Source: Rhizobiales bacterium 65-9
GTDB taxonomy: Bacteria; Pseudomonadota; Alphaproteobacteria; Rhizobiales; Beijerinckiaceae
Length of the DNA stretch: 64,000 nucleotides
Assembly: GCA_001899525.1 (NCBI GenBank)
Contig: MKVY01000022.1
Coordinates: 65,870-129,869 of the forward strand
Direction of reading: 5' to 3'
Below, one piece after another: positions 30,185-36,925 of this stretch (position 1 is its first letter; every line of letters starts with the position of its first letter). Below the pieces are notes generated by a model that was not told the DNA's origin, did not search any database, and worked only from the letters and a program-made list of their open reading frames with translations. A program made the translations under genes and the position numbers.

Positions 30185-30331
30185 TCGCAGCGCGCGCGCA
30201 GCGCGCGCAGCTTGTAGGCGTACAAACAACCGGGCTTGCGGCGCGCGCGCGACATGCGCGCCGCCGCGAGACATTGAGACGCGGCTACCGTCCGTCAGCG
30301 TTACGTCGCGATCGTTCCGCCGCACGCCGTT

Positions 30332-31015
30332 TTAGGAAGCGCTGATCGTCTCGTTTTCGGTAAGGATCGCCCGCATCGGGACGTCATGGTTTTGAGGATA
30401 GATGCTCGGCGTCTCTTGCGCGCCATAGCCGACCCCGATCGCGATTGGCTTTGGTGACAGCGAGGCGAGCGTGCGATCAAAAAATCCGCCGCCATAGCCG
30501 AGGCGATAGCAGCCCCGATCGAAACCGACGACGGGCGCGATCACGACATCCGGCCTGACCGCGCGGCCGTTCGCCGGAAACGGAATGTTCCAGACGCCTT
30601 TCTCGAGAGGTTCTCCGGACCGCCATGAGCGGAAGGTCAATGGCGCCGCCTTGCGCTCCACGACGGGGAGCGCGCAGACGCCGCCGCGCCGCCACACCGT
30701 CTCCATCCAGTCGCGAAGATCAGGTTCGCCTCTGAACGGCCAATAGAGACTCACCGTCCGGCCGTGAATCTCGCCGAGGAGCGCGTCGAGGCGACGGGCG
30801 ATCTCTTCGGTGAAACGTCGCCGGACCTCGGCCGACATCGCCAGCCGCGCCGCGATCATTCTCTCTCGTTCGGCCTTTCGCCAGCGCGCCACGTCCTTCC
30901 ATTGCTGAGGATCGATGGAAAGCCCGGAATAGGCGGGATCGATCTCATGCATGAAACAGGGAGGAGATGAATAATCATGGGCTTCGCCTGCAGGCGGCGT
31001 CGGAGTCTTCGCCAT
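30332..31015 (-). CDS. 5-formyltetrahydrofolate cyclo-ligase family protein
   Basis: 227 aa. The C-terminal signature RLGYGGGFFDRTLASL (near residue 173) and PVVGFDRGCYRLGYG fit the FAU1/YgfA fold; the N-terminal RKAERERMIAARLAM aligns with the first helix. The enzyme converts 5-formyl-THF to 5,10-methenyl-THF with ATP. A 40-residue leader with CFMHEIDPAY is extra compared with E. coli YgfA. It is convergent with the hydrolase. Confidence 0.85.
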   Translation of the reverse strand: MAKTPTPPAGEAHDYSSPPCFMHEIDPAYSGLSIDPQQWKDVARWRKAERERMIAARLAMSAEVRRRFTEEIARRLDALLGEIHGRTVSLYWPFRGEPDLRDWMETVWRRGGVCALPVVERKAAPLTFRSWRSGEPLEKGVWNIPFPANGRAVRPDVVIAPVVGFDRGCYRLGYGGGFFDRTLASLSPKPIAIGVGYGAQETPSIYPQNHDVPMRAILTENETISAS

Positions 31016-31361
31016 TCAGTCCTCCCGCCGGTCGCGTGATGGAGCGAAAGCGCCGGACCGGCGAGTCTGGCGGCGCTGCGCCTGAGCGCCGGCGCGTCGC
31101 CGACCGACGACGGCGTTGCTTGACATGACAGGCAAAGACGGCAGACTCGTTTTATGATGTTTACGTTCGCGCCCTTTCAAAATCAGGTCCTCCCTATCGC
31201 GGGTGATTGACCCCGGCGTCCGGCTTCACGCGCTCTGGACTCCGGGGCGCGGCCGTCGATCGGCTTTCCCGATCGCTGACGACCGAACAGCGCGCTATCT
31301 TTTTCCGTTCACATAACAACGCCCTTCGGCATCGCGAAGCGGCGATGACAAGAGGCTGATC
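31016..31361. other. Intergenic region upstream of rnk
   Basis: About 345 bp between a leftward gene and rnk. A perfect 7 bp inverted repeat CGATCGG / CCGATCG (31257-31275) is the only clear structure. A TTGACA at 31120 has no suitably spaced -10. No gene seen. Confidence 0.55.
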
Positions 31362-31754
31362 ATGCGTCAACAAAAACTCCCGTCCATTCTGCTCGGAGAT
31401 GACGAGCACACCCGTCTCGTGGCGCTCGCCAACGCCGTGATGGAGAAAAATCCCGACGTCGCTGACGAACTCCTGTCCGAACTTGAACGCGCGACGGTGG
31501 TTGTCGGAAAAAAACCGCCGCCCAACGTGGTCCGCATGGGCTCGACCGTGAGCTATCGCGCGGACGATCAGGAGCGCCAGGTCACCCTGGTCTATCCCGG
31601 AGACGCGGACATCGAGGCGGGCCGGATTTCGATCCTGACGCCGATTGGCGCAGCCCTCATCGGCCTCAAGGCAGGGCAATCCATCGACTGGAAAGCGCGC
31701 GACGGCCGTACGCATCGCCTCACCATCCTTCAGGTCGTACAGCAGCCCGACTGA
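31362..31754 (+). CDS. rnk: Nucleoside diphosphate kinase regulator Rnk / GreA-like protein
   Basis: 130 aa. An N-terminal coiled-coil-like helix (about 20-48) is followed by a C-terminal GreA/GreB-type domain: VRMGSTVSYR...VTLVYPGDADIEAGRISILTPIGAALIGLKAGQSIDW. Rnk binds RNA polymerase near the secondary channel without cleaving RNA and affects NDP kinase levels in gamma-proteobacteria. Its 3' end overlaps the convergent membrane protein gene by 35 bp. Confidence 0.9.
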   Translation: MRQQKLPSILLGDDEHTRLVALANAVMEKNPDVADELLSELERATVVVGKKPPPNVVRMGSTVSYRADDQERQVTLVYPGDADIEAGRISILTPIGAALIGLKAGQSIDWKARDGRTHRLTILQVVQQPD

Positions 31755-32223
31755 GGGCGCGCACGGACAACGCGACCGATGCGCCAAGCAGAGCAAGCTT
31801 AGCCGCCTCGAGCATCACATACATCAAATGCAGTTGAGAGGGCGGCGGCGACTGGCCCGCGATGATCGCCGACACGCGCGCATCGAGCGCCGGAAGCAGC
31901 CATGCGACTTCGGCGCCCACCGCTGCGGCGAGAAGCGCGGCGATGGCGATGGCGGCGAAACGACGCGCGCCAAGCAGGGTGAATAGCAAAAGCGCGGCCG
32001 CGCAGCCGATCTCGATCCTCGAGAACAACAAGAAAGTCTGCCGCCCTACATCAAGGGCGACCGGCAATGTCAGGCTCGGCGCCAGGAATTTCACCGGGGT
32101 CGCGATAAAGGAAACGCCGATCAGCATCCCCGCCCAAAGCGTCGCCGCGATCAGAACCAGCAGCGCGCCGACGCGCGTTGGTCGTTGTGTCTGAAGGGCC
32201 AAGGGCGCCGCATCCGCCGTCAT
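31720..32223 (-). CDS. Four-helix membrane protein, possible DUF4149/TMEM205-like
   Basis: 167 aa with four predicted transmembrane helices (about 18-42, 62-84, 88-108, 132-152). ALWAGMLIGVSFIATPVKFLA resembles the first helix of DUF4149 proteins, but I am not certain. It is the last of three leftward genes behind the NsrR-like regulator, so it may belong to the nitric oxide response. It overlaps the end of rnk on the other strand. Confidence 0.65.
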   Translation of the reverse strand: MTADAAPLALQTQRPTRVGALLVLIAATLWAGMLIGVSFIATPVKFLAPSLTLPVALDVGRQTFLLFSRIEIGCAAALLLFTLLGARRFAAIAIAALLAAAVGAEVAWLLPALDARVSAIIAGQSPPPSQLHLMYVMLEAAKLALLGASVALSVRALSRAAVRPEGW

Positions 32224-32233
32224 CGCAGGGATC

Positions 32234-32596
32234 TCACTCTTTCGCCGCGCCTGAGCGCGGTTGCACGAAGGTCATCTGCTCGCTCTCGATGCGGCCTTCC
32301 GCATCCAGGATCGCGCGCCAGACTCGGTTGCCGGCGCGAAGGCTGACGCGCTGTCGCCCCCGATCCTCTCCCTGACCGATCTCCACACGGCTCCTGACGA
32401 GCCCGGCCGCGATCTGCCGCAGCCACACATCGATGGGGAGATTGAACCGACGGGCGAGATCGTTCGCGTCAAACTCAAGATCGCCGCGCAGATCGCGGGC
32501 GACGGGAGGAGAAGGACCGCGCGACGGGGAAGCGCTCGCCGCTGTCGTCGTGGCTGTCGCTTTCGCCGCCGCTGTCTGGCGCAAGCGGGCGTTCAT
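32234..32596 (-). CDS. Hypothetical protein, DUF6522-like, 120 aa
   Basis: Soluble protein with an Ala/Thr-rich unstructured N-terminus (residues 1-30). The conserved part LEFDANDLARRFNLPIDVWLRQIAAGLVRSRVE and NRVWRAILDAEGRIESEQMTF resembles a family found next to nitrogen-oxide genes in Hyphomicrobiales. The assignment is from memory and moderate. The start overlaps the stop of the Rrf2 gene by 4 bp, so the two are translated together. Confidence 0.6.
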   Translation of the reverse strand: MNARLRQTAAAKATATTTAASASPSRGPSPPVARDLRGDLEFDANDLARRFNLPIDVWLRQIAAGLVRSRVEIGQGEDRGRQRVSLRAGNRVWRAILDAEGRIESEQMTFVQPRSGAAKE

Positions 32597-33030
32597 GCCG
32601 CCGCCTTGAGGCGCCGGCGCAGAAGCGTGCGATTGTCGGCGAGATCCCGCAGCGTGATGTGGTCGAGCTCCGCCAGAAAGGCTGTCATGGCGCGCTTCAG
32701 CGCCGCGGTCAGGCGGCAGGCGCCGCTGAGAACGCAGGAGCTCGCATCATCGCCCAGGCATGCGACGAGCCCCATGTCAGTCTCAAGCGCCTGGACGACG
32801 GCGCCGATGCGAAGCGTTGCCGGATCGCGCGCGAGCCGCAGCCCGCCGCCGCGCCCGCGCACGCTTTCCACAAGACCAAGCCCGACCAGGGTTTGCGCGA
32901 CCTTCATCAGATGGTTTCGCGAGATCTTATGGCGGTCGGCGAGCTCCTCGATCGTCACGAGACGGTCGCTGATGACGGCGAGCGTCATCAGCACTCGCAG
33001 GCCATAGTCGGTATGGGCGGTCAACCGCAT
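32593..33030 (-). CDS. Rrf2-family regulator, NsrR-like
   Basis: 145 aa. An N-terminal winged helix (MRLTAHTDYGLRVLMTLA, RHKISRNHLMKVAQTL) precedes three cysteines spaced C-x7-C-x5-C (in VACLGDDASSCVLSGACRL), the pattern that binds a nitric-oxide-sensitive [Fe-S] cluster in alphaproteobacterial NsrR. It would repress NO-detoxification genes until NO damages the cluster. It is divergent from a truncated haemoglobin gene whose promoter carries an NsrR-like half site. RirA and IscR are less likely because of the neighbour. Confidence 0.85.
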   Translation of the reverse strand: MRLTAHTDYGLRVLMTLAVISDRLVTIEELADRHKISRNHLMKVAQTLVGLGLVESVRGRGGGLRLARDPATLRIGAVVQALETDMGLVACLGDDASSCVLSGACRLTAALKRAMTAFLAELDHITLRDLADNRTLLRRRLKAAA

Positions 33031-33048
33031 GGAGCCTCCTGAGCGAGG

Positions 33049-33077
33049 TTTACAATCTCAGGAGCGCGGCGTAAAGA
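33049..33077 (+). promoter_or_regulatory. Promoter of the truncated haemoglobin gene
   Basis: TTTACA (33049-33054), 17 nt spacer, TAAAGA (33072-33077). The spacing is ideal and both boxes are near consensus. The NsrR-like operator begins at the next base, so a bound repressor would cover the start site. Confidence 0.6.
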
Positions 33078-33100
33078 AAGATGCATCAGAAATACCTGTT
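33078..33100. promoter_or_regulatory. Putative NsrR operator
   Basis: 23 bp with a perfect left half AAGATGCAT and a decayed right half. I count 17 of 23 matches to the NsrR consensus of two AAGATGCAT-type arms around a central A/T-rich core. It lies directly downstream of the -10 box of the haemoglobin promoter and between the two divergent genes. Confidence 0.6.
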
Positions 33101-33108
33101 TGAAGAAC

Positions 33109-33528
33109 ATGGAAAGCAACGCGCGCCCTCGGGACATTTCAGAGCAGCTCGTCGAGCGCCTGGTCCATGACTTCTACGCGCGCGTGCGCGCGGACGAGAC
33201 GCTGGGGCCGATCTTCGAGGCGCGTCTCAGCGGCCGGTGGGACAGGCATCTCGCGGCGATGGTGGATTTCTGGTCCTCCGTCACCTTGACGAGCGGGCGT
33301 TATCGGGGAAGACCGCACGCCGCGCATCAGGCGCTTGGTCTGACGCCGGCGCACTTCGGGCGCTGGCTCGATCTGTTCGAGACGACCGTCCGCGAGCTTT
33401 GCGCGGGAGAGGCGGCCGACACCTTCATCGACCGCGCCCATCGAATCGCGGACAGCCTGCAGATCGGACTGAATATCGGCCCGAAGGCGCTGCGCTTTCC
33501 TGACACGCGCGTGGCCGCAGCGTCCTGA
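33109..33528 (+). CDS. Group III truncated haemoglobin
   Basis: 139 aa; ISEQLVERLVHDFYARVRADETLGPIF is the helix A-B start, WDRHLAAMVDFWSSVTLTSGRYRGRPHAAHQAL holds the E/F region with the proximal His near residue 74. Group III trHbs are linked to reactive nitrogen or oxygen control. It starts at the ATG at 33109; the upstream TTG at 33100 overlaps the operator. It is divergent from the NsrR-like gene, which implies NO regulation. Confidence 0.9.
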   Translation: MESNARPRDISEQLVERLVHDFYARVRADETLGPIFEARLSGRWDRHLAAMVDFWSSVTLTSGRYRGRPHAAHQALGLTPAHFGRWLDLFETTVRELCAGEAADTFIDRAHRIADSLQIGLNIGPKALRFPDTRVAAAS

Positions 33529-33649
33529 CGCGCTTGCCGGAAGGGCGATTGACTCCCGCGATGTGACTGGCCGGGCTTGTCCGCGTTATTTTGTCACCGT
33601 TCGCGGAACCGCAGCCGCCCCCGAACATTGCTCGGCAAGGAGGGCGGCC

Positions 33650-33781
33650 ATGACGATCGCTTCGGACCTTTCGACGCTGGGAGCGTTGTTCGCCGCTCTC
33701 GCCTTTGTCATCATCGTCGCGCGCGAAAGCGTGACAGACTGGCTCCAGAGCGTCGAAACCCGTCGCGATCCGCGCGCCTGA
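33650..33781 (+). CDS. Single-pass membrane micro-protein, 43 aa
   Basis: Short gene supported by a strong ribosome site, AAGGAGG at 33637-33643, 7 nt before the ATG at 33650. Product MTIASDLSTLGALFAALAFVIIV... has one transmembrane helix (about 8-24) and a polar tail with RESVTDWLQSVETRRD. No family is recognised. It is larger than a typical random frame with such a good ribosome site. It may belong to the neighbouring NO module, but that is only position. Confidence 0.6.
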   Translation: MTIASDLSTLGALFAALAFVIIVARESVTDWLQSVETRRDPRA

Positions 33782-33944
33782 CGGCCGTTTGGCCTGCCAA
33801 TTGTCGGCGGCCGGATGATACTCGGATCATGGTCGCGCAGGCGCGAGCTTGTTTTCCGGTGACGCCGCATCGTTGTTCTTCTATGGCGGCAGTCCCATGG
33901 CGGCTTCGCCGAATCGCCGCCGGTTTGTTTCCATCGGGTGACTC

Positions 33945-34073
33945 ATGAAACTGGCCCTACTGGCTCTTTCGCTGGCGCTGTGCCTGGCTGGATGCGTGAC
34001 GTATCAGCCGACGCCGGAGCTGAATGCGGCCATCAATGACCGTCTCACCCGCGATTACGGACGCTGGCGATAG
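33945..34073 (+). CDS. Small lipoprotein, 42 aa
   Basis: MKLALLALSLALCLAGCV ends in lipobox LAGC (Cys17); the mature peptide is only 26 residues (CVTYQPTPELNAAINDRLTRDYGRWR). It is typical of tiny outer-membrane lipoproteins. No clear ribosome site is visible (GGGTGACTC upstream). The hydrophobic N-terminus plus lipobox make chance unlikely. It lies just before the convergent end of the ABC ATPase gene. Confidence 0.6.
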   Translation: MKLALLALSLALCLAGCVTYQPTPELNAAINDRLTRDYGRWR

Positions 34074-34121
34074 CTGCGGCTCCGCGGCGATCAGGCGCGC
34101 TGGGCGGCAAGGTCCGGCGGA

Positions 34122-34901
34122 TCAGTGCGCCAGGCCGACCACCTCGGCGCGAATCTCTTCCACGAGCCGCTCTTTCAGCGCAACGAAATCCGCGCTCGTC
34201 TTGATGGTGTAAGGCCGCGGGTGAGGCAGATTGACTGCGATGTCAGCCTTGATGCGGCCGGGACGCGCCGTCATCACGACGACCCGGGAGGCCATGAAGA
34301 TCGCCTCCTCGACATCATGGGTGACGAAGATCACGGTCTTGCGCTCGCGTTCCCAGATGCCGAGCAGCATTTCCTGCATGAGCGCGCGGGTCTGATTGTC
34401 GAGCGCTCCGAACGGCTCGTCCAGCAGCAGGATTTTCGGATCGTTCGCGAGCGCGCGCGCGATCGCCGTGCGCTGCTGCATGCCGCCCGACAATTGCCGT
34501 GGATAGTGCCGCTCGAACCCCTTCAATCCGACGCGCTCCGCCCATCGCCGGGCGGCGTCGCGCCGTTCGGCTTCCGGCGCCCCGCGTTCGCGTAGTCCAA
34601 ACGCGATATTGTCCTCGATCGTCAGCCACGGAAACAGCGTATAGCTCTGGAACACCATGCCGCGATCTGCGCCCGGACCCGTCACCGGCGCGCCATCGAG
34701 CAGCACGCGCCCCTCTGACGCCGTCTCAAGCCCCGCGACGACGCGCAGCAGCGTGGATTTTCCGCAGCCGGACGGGCCCAGAATGGTGATGAAATCATTG
34801 TCCGCGATGGCGAGCGAAGTCGGCGTCAGCGCGCGCGTCGGCTGCGCCCCGCGACGCGCGGGAAACAGCTTGCCGACTCCTTCGATGGACAGCTTGCTCA
34901 T
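34122..34901 (-). CDS. ABC transporter ATP-binding protein, NitT/TauT type
   Basis: 259 aa. Walker A GPSGCGKSTLL (about residues 42-52), Q-loop, signature LSGGMQQR, Walker B ILLLDEPFGALD and H-loop TH. Sequence is close to SsuB/TauB/NrtD subfamily. It is the third gene of the set: substrate-binding protein (36806), permease, ATPase. The transporter may be controlled by HutC through a site upstream of the first gene. Confidence 0.93.
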   Translation of the reverse strand: MSKLSIEGVGKLFPARRGAQPTRALTPTSLAIADNDFITILGPSGCGKSTLLRVVAGLETASEGRVLLDGAPVTGPGADRGMVFQSYTLFPWLTIEDNIAFGLRERGAPEAERRDAARRWAERVGLKGFERHYPRQLSGGMQQRTAIARALANDPKILLLDEPFGALDNQTRALMQEMLLGIWERERKTVIFVTHDVEEAIFMASRVVVMTARPGRIKADIAVNLPHPRPYTIKTSADFVALKERLVEEIRAEVVGLAH

Positions 34902-34911
34902 GCGCGCGCTT

Positions 34912-35685
34912 TCACAGCCGCGCCCAGGGAAACAGGCGTTCGTTCGCCGCCTTGAACAGGAAATCCGAGATCAATCCGATGATCCCGATCACGATGATCC
35001 CGAAAATGATCTGCCCCGTGTTCAGCAACGCCTGACTGTCGGTGATCATGTGGCCGATGCCGGACGATGAGCCGATCAATTCCGCGACGATGACATAGGT
35101 CCACGCCCAGCCCAGCACCATGCGCAGAATCTCGGCGATTTCCGGCGCCGCATTGGGAAGCAGAACGCGCGTCACGAGCGAGCGGTCGCTGGCGCCGAGC
35201 GTATAGGCGGCGTCCACCAGGTCGCGACGCACGCCGCCCACCGCGACGGCGATCATCAGCACGAGCTGGAAAAACGAGCCAATGAAGATCACCAGAAGTT
35301 TCTGGGTCTCGCCGATGCCCGCCCACAGGATCAGGAGCGGAATGAACGCCGACGCCGGCAGATAGCGCGCGAATGAAACGAACGGCTCGAAGAAGGCCTC
35401 GATCGGCTTGTAGGCGCCCATCATCACGCCAAGCGGCAGCGCGATCGCGGCGGCGAGAATGAAGCCGCCGACGACGCGCCAGACGGTAACCGCGATGTCG
35501 AAAACGAATCCGTGATGGATGAGAAGATTGGCGCCCTCCCCCACCATCGCGAGCGGGCTGGCGAGAAACAGCGGCGGCACGAACCCGCCGAAGGTCGCGG
35601 CGCTCCAGACAGCGACGAAAAGAACGAAGAAAGAGACGCCATAGAGCGCGCGCGCCGATGCGGAGACGGGCTGAAGAGGTTTCAT
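34912..35685 (-). CDS. ABC transporter permease, NitT/TauT type
   Basis: 257 aa with about six transmembrane helices. The EAA loop is VDAAYTLGASDRSLVTRVLLPNAAPEI (about residues 155-181), which contacts the ATPase. The C-terminal SSSGIGHMITDSQALLNTGQIIFGII is typical for TauC/SsuC. It lies 10 bp before the ATPase gene. Confidence 0.93.
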   Translation of the reverse strand: MKPLQPVSASARALYGVSFFVLFVAVWSAATFGGFVPPLFLASPLAMVGEGANLLIHHGFVFDIAVTVWRVVGGFILAAAIALPLGVMMGAYKPIEAFFEPFVSFARYLPASAFIPLLILWAGIGETQKLLVIFIGSFFQLVLMIAVAVGGVRRDLVDAAYTLGASDRSLVTRVLLPNAAPEIAEILRMVLGWAWTYVIVAELIGSSSGIGHMITDSQALLNTGQIIFGIIVIGIIGLISDFLFKAANERLFPWARL

Positions 35686-35807
35686 ACGGGTTGGAGCGGG
35701 TTCATGACGTCGGCGCGCGCCGGCCTTGTCGGAGATCAGGAGCGTCGTTGAAACGGCGCTTGCCGCGAGCGCTTCATTTGGGCGGCTGTGAGCGGCTTGC
35801 GGCTGAA

Positions 35808-35832
35808 CGTCCCCGGATCGGCTCCGGGGACG
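35808..35832. other. Intercistronic hairpin after the substrate-binding gene
   Basis: A perfect 10 bp stem CGTCCCCGGA / TCCGGGGACG with a 5 nt loop lies between the substrate-binding and permease genes. No T-run follows on the minus strand. Such hairpins can stabilise the upstream mRNA, giving more binding protein than membrane subunits. Confidence 0.6.
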
Positions 35833-35849
35833 CCGGCGTTCAAGCGCGA

Positions 35850-36806
35850 TCAGCTTCCGCCGCCGGCGGCGAAGCGGGTGTCGACGAGCGTCGCAACGTC
35901 CGGCTTCTGCTTGATCAGGCCCATCTCAAGCAGCAGGTCGGCGGCCTTGTTGGTGAAGGTCTGCCATTCACCGGAGAAGAAAGCTTTGTTGCCGGCGGCG
36001 TCGGACCAGCGCAGGAAGCCCGCCGACTTGCCGAACTGCTCGCCCGACTGCTTCACGTCCGCGCCCATGATGTCATAGGCCTTCTTCTGATCGGTCTTGA
36101 TCATGTCGAGCGCCTCATAATAGCTCTTCACGATCGCGCGGACCGCTGCTTCGTTCTCGCTGATGAATTTCGGCGTGCAGCCGAAGGTGTCCATCACCAT
36201 CGGATAATCGAGCGTCGTCGCGATGATCTTGCCTGCGTCGGGCTTGTCTCGCACGGCCGAGAGGTAGGGCTCATAGGTCATCGCGGCGTCGTTCTGGCCG
36301 GCGAGGAACGCCTGCGCGGCGGGGCCCGGCTCCATGTTGACGACCGTGACGTCCTTCAGCGTCATGCCGTTTTCCTTGAGCATCCAGGCGAGCGCGAAAT
36401 AGGGCGAGGTGCCCGGCGCGGAGGCCGCGACCGTCTTGCCCTTGAGGTCCTTGATGGAGGCGGTCGCGGCGCGGGTCGCCATGCCGTCGGCGCCGTAGGA
36501 TTTGTCGAGCTGGAAAAGCTGCTTGGTCGCGACGCCATTCGCGTTCCACACGATCCAGGTCTCCACCGTGGTCGCCGCGCATTGAACGTCGCCCGAGGCG
36601 ATGGCGAGATGCCGCGTTCCCTGCGGGATTTTCTTGATCGTGGCGTCGACGCCGTTTTTGGCGAAGATGCCCGCCTCTTTCGCCAGCACCAGCGGGGCGA
36701 ATCCCGTCCAGCCTGAAATGCCGATCGAAACCTTGGTCTGCGCGCTGGCGCCTGCGCTCCACAAGGCGAATCCCAGCGCCAGCGCGCCGGCTGTCCATTT
36801 CGTCAT
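35850..36806 (-). CDS. ABC transporter substrate-binding protein, NitT/TauT family
   Basis: 318 aa from ATG 36806 (MTKWTAGALALGFAL...), with a signal peptide cut near AGASAQ (residue 23). GAGGAGG lies just upstream. The NMT1/THI5-like fold is shown by GWTGFAPLVLAKEAGIFAKNGV, IASGDVQCAATT and PGTSPYFALAWML. Substrates of this fold range from sulfonates and nitrate to pyrimidine or imidazole compounds; this one is not resolved. A hut-operator-like site 92 bp upstream suggests histidine, urocanate or a related compound. The frame has an alternative upstream start at 36842. Confidence 0.92.
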   Translation of the reverse strand: MTKWTAGALALGFALWSAGASAQTKVSIGISGWTGFAPLVLAKEAGIFAKNGVDATIKKIPQGTRHLAIASGDVQCAATTVETWIVWNANGVATKQLFQLDKSYGADGMATRAATASIKDLKGKTVAASAPGTSPYFALAWMLKENGMTLKDVTVVNMEPGPAAQAFLAGQNDAAMTYEPYLSAVRDKPDAGKIIATTLDYPMVMDTFGCTPKFISENEAAVRAIVKSYYEALDMIKTDQKKAYDIMGADVKQSGEQFGKSAGFLRWSDAAGNKAFFSGEWQTFTNKAADLLLEMGLIKQKPDVATLVDTRFAAGGGS

Positions 36807-36897
36807 CCCTGCCTCCTCTTTGGGCTTCGTCGCCCGCCTCACATGATCCCACGCCGCTTCGCCGATCAGTGCAAGCGGCGTTCCAGACCATCAGACT

Positions 36898-36913
36898 AAA
36901 TGCCTATGCAAAG
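36898..36913. promoter_or_regulatory. HutC-like operator upstream of the ABC transporter
   Basis: AAATGCCTATGCAAAG matches 13 of 16 bases of the hutI/hutF operator ATTTGCCTATGCAAAT, including the complete 10 bp core TGCCTATGCA. It lies 92 bp before the substrate-binding start and 12 bp after the amn stop. Function inferred only. Confidence 0.5.
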
Positions 36914-36925
36914 CATGTCCGGCGC

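Noticed and set aside
30185-30270. Alternating GC runs (gcgcgcgcag) after the hydrolase gene
   Set aside because: Short alternating purine-pyrimidine tracts are common in this GC-rich genome; no ordered repeat or hairpin with T-run is seen, so no feature is called.
31120-31158. TTGACA with TATGAT as promoter for rnk
   Set aside because: The two hexamers are 27 nt apart, far too distant for sigma-70, and about 200 bp upstream of rnk.
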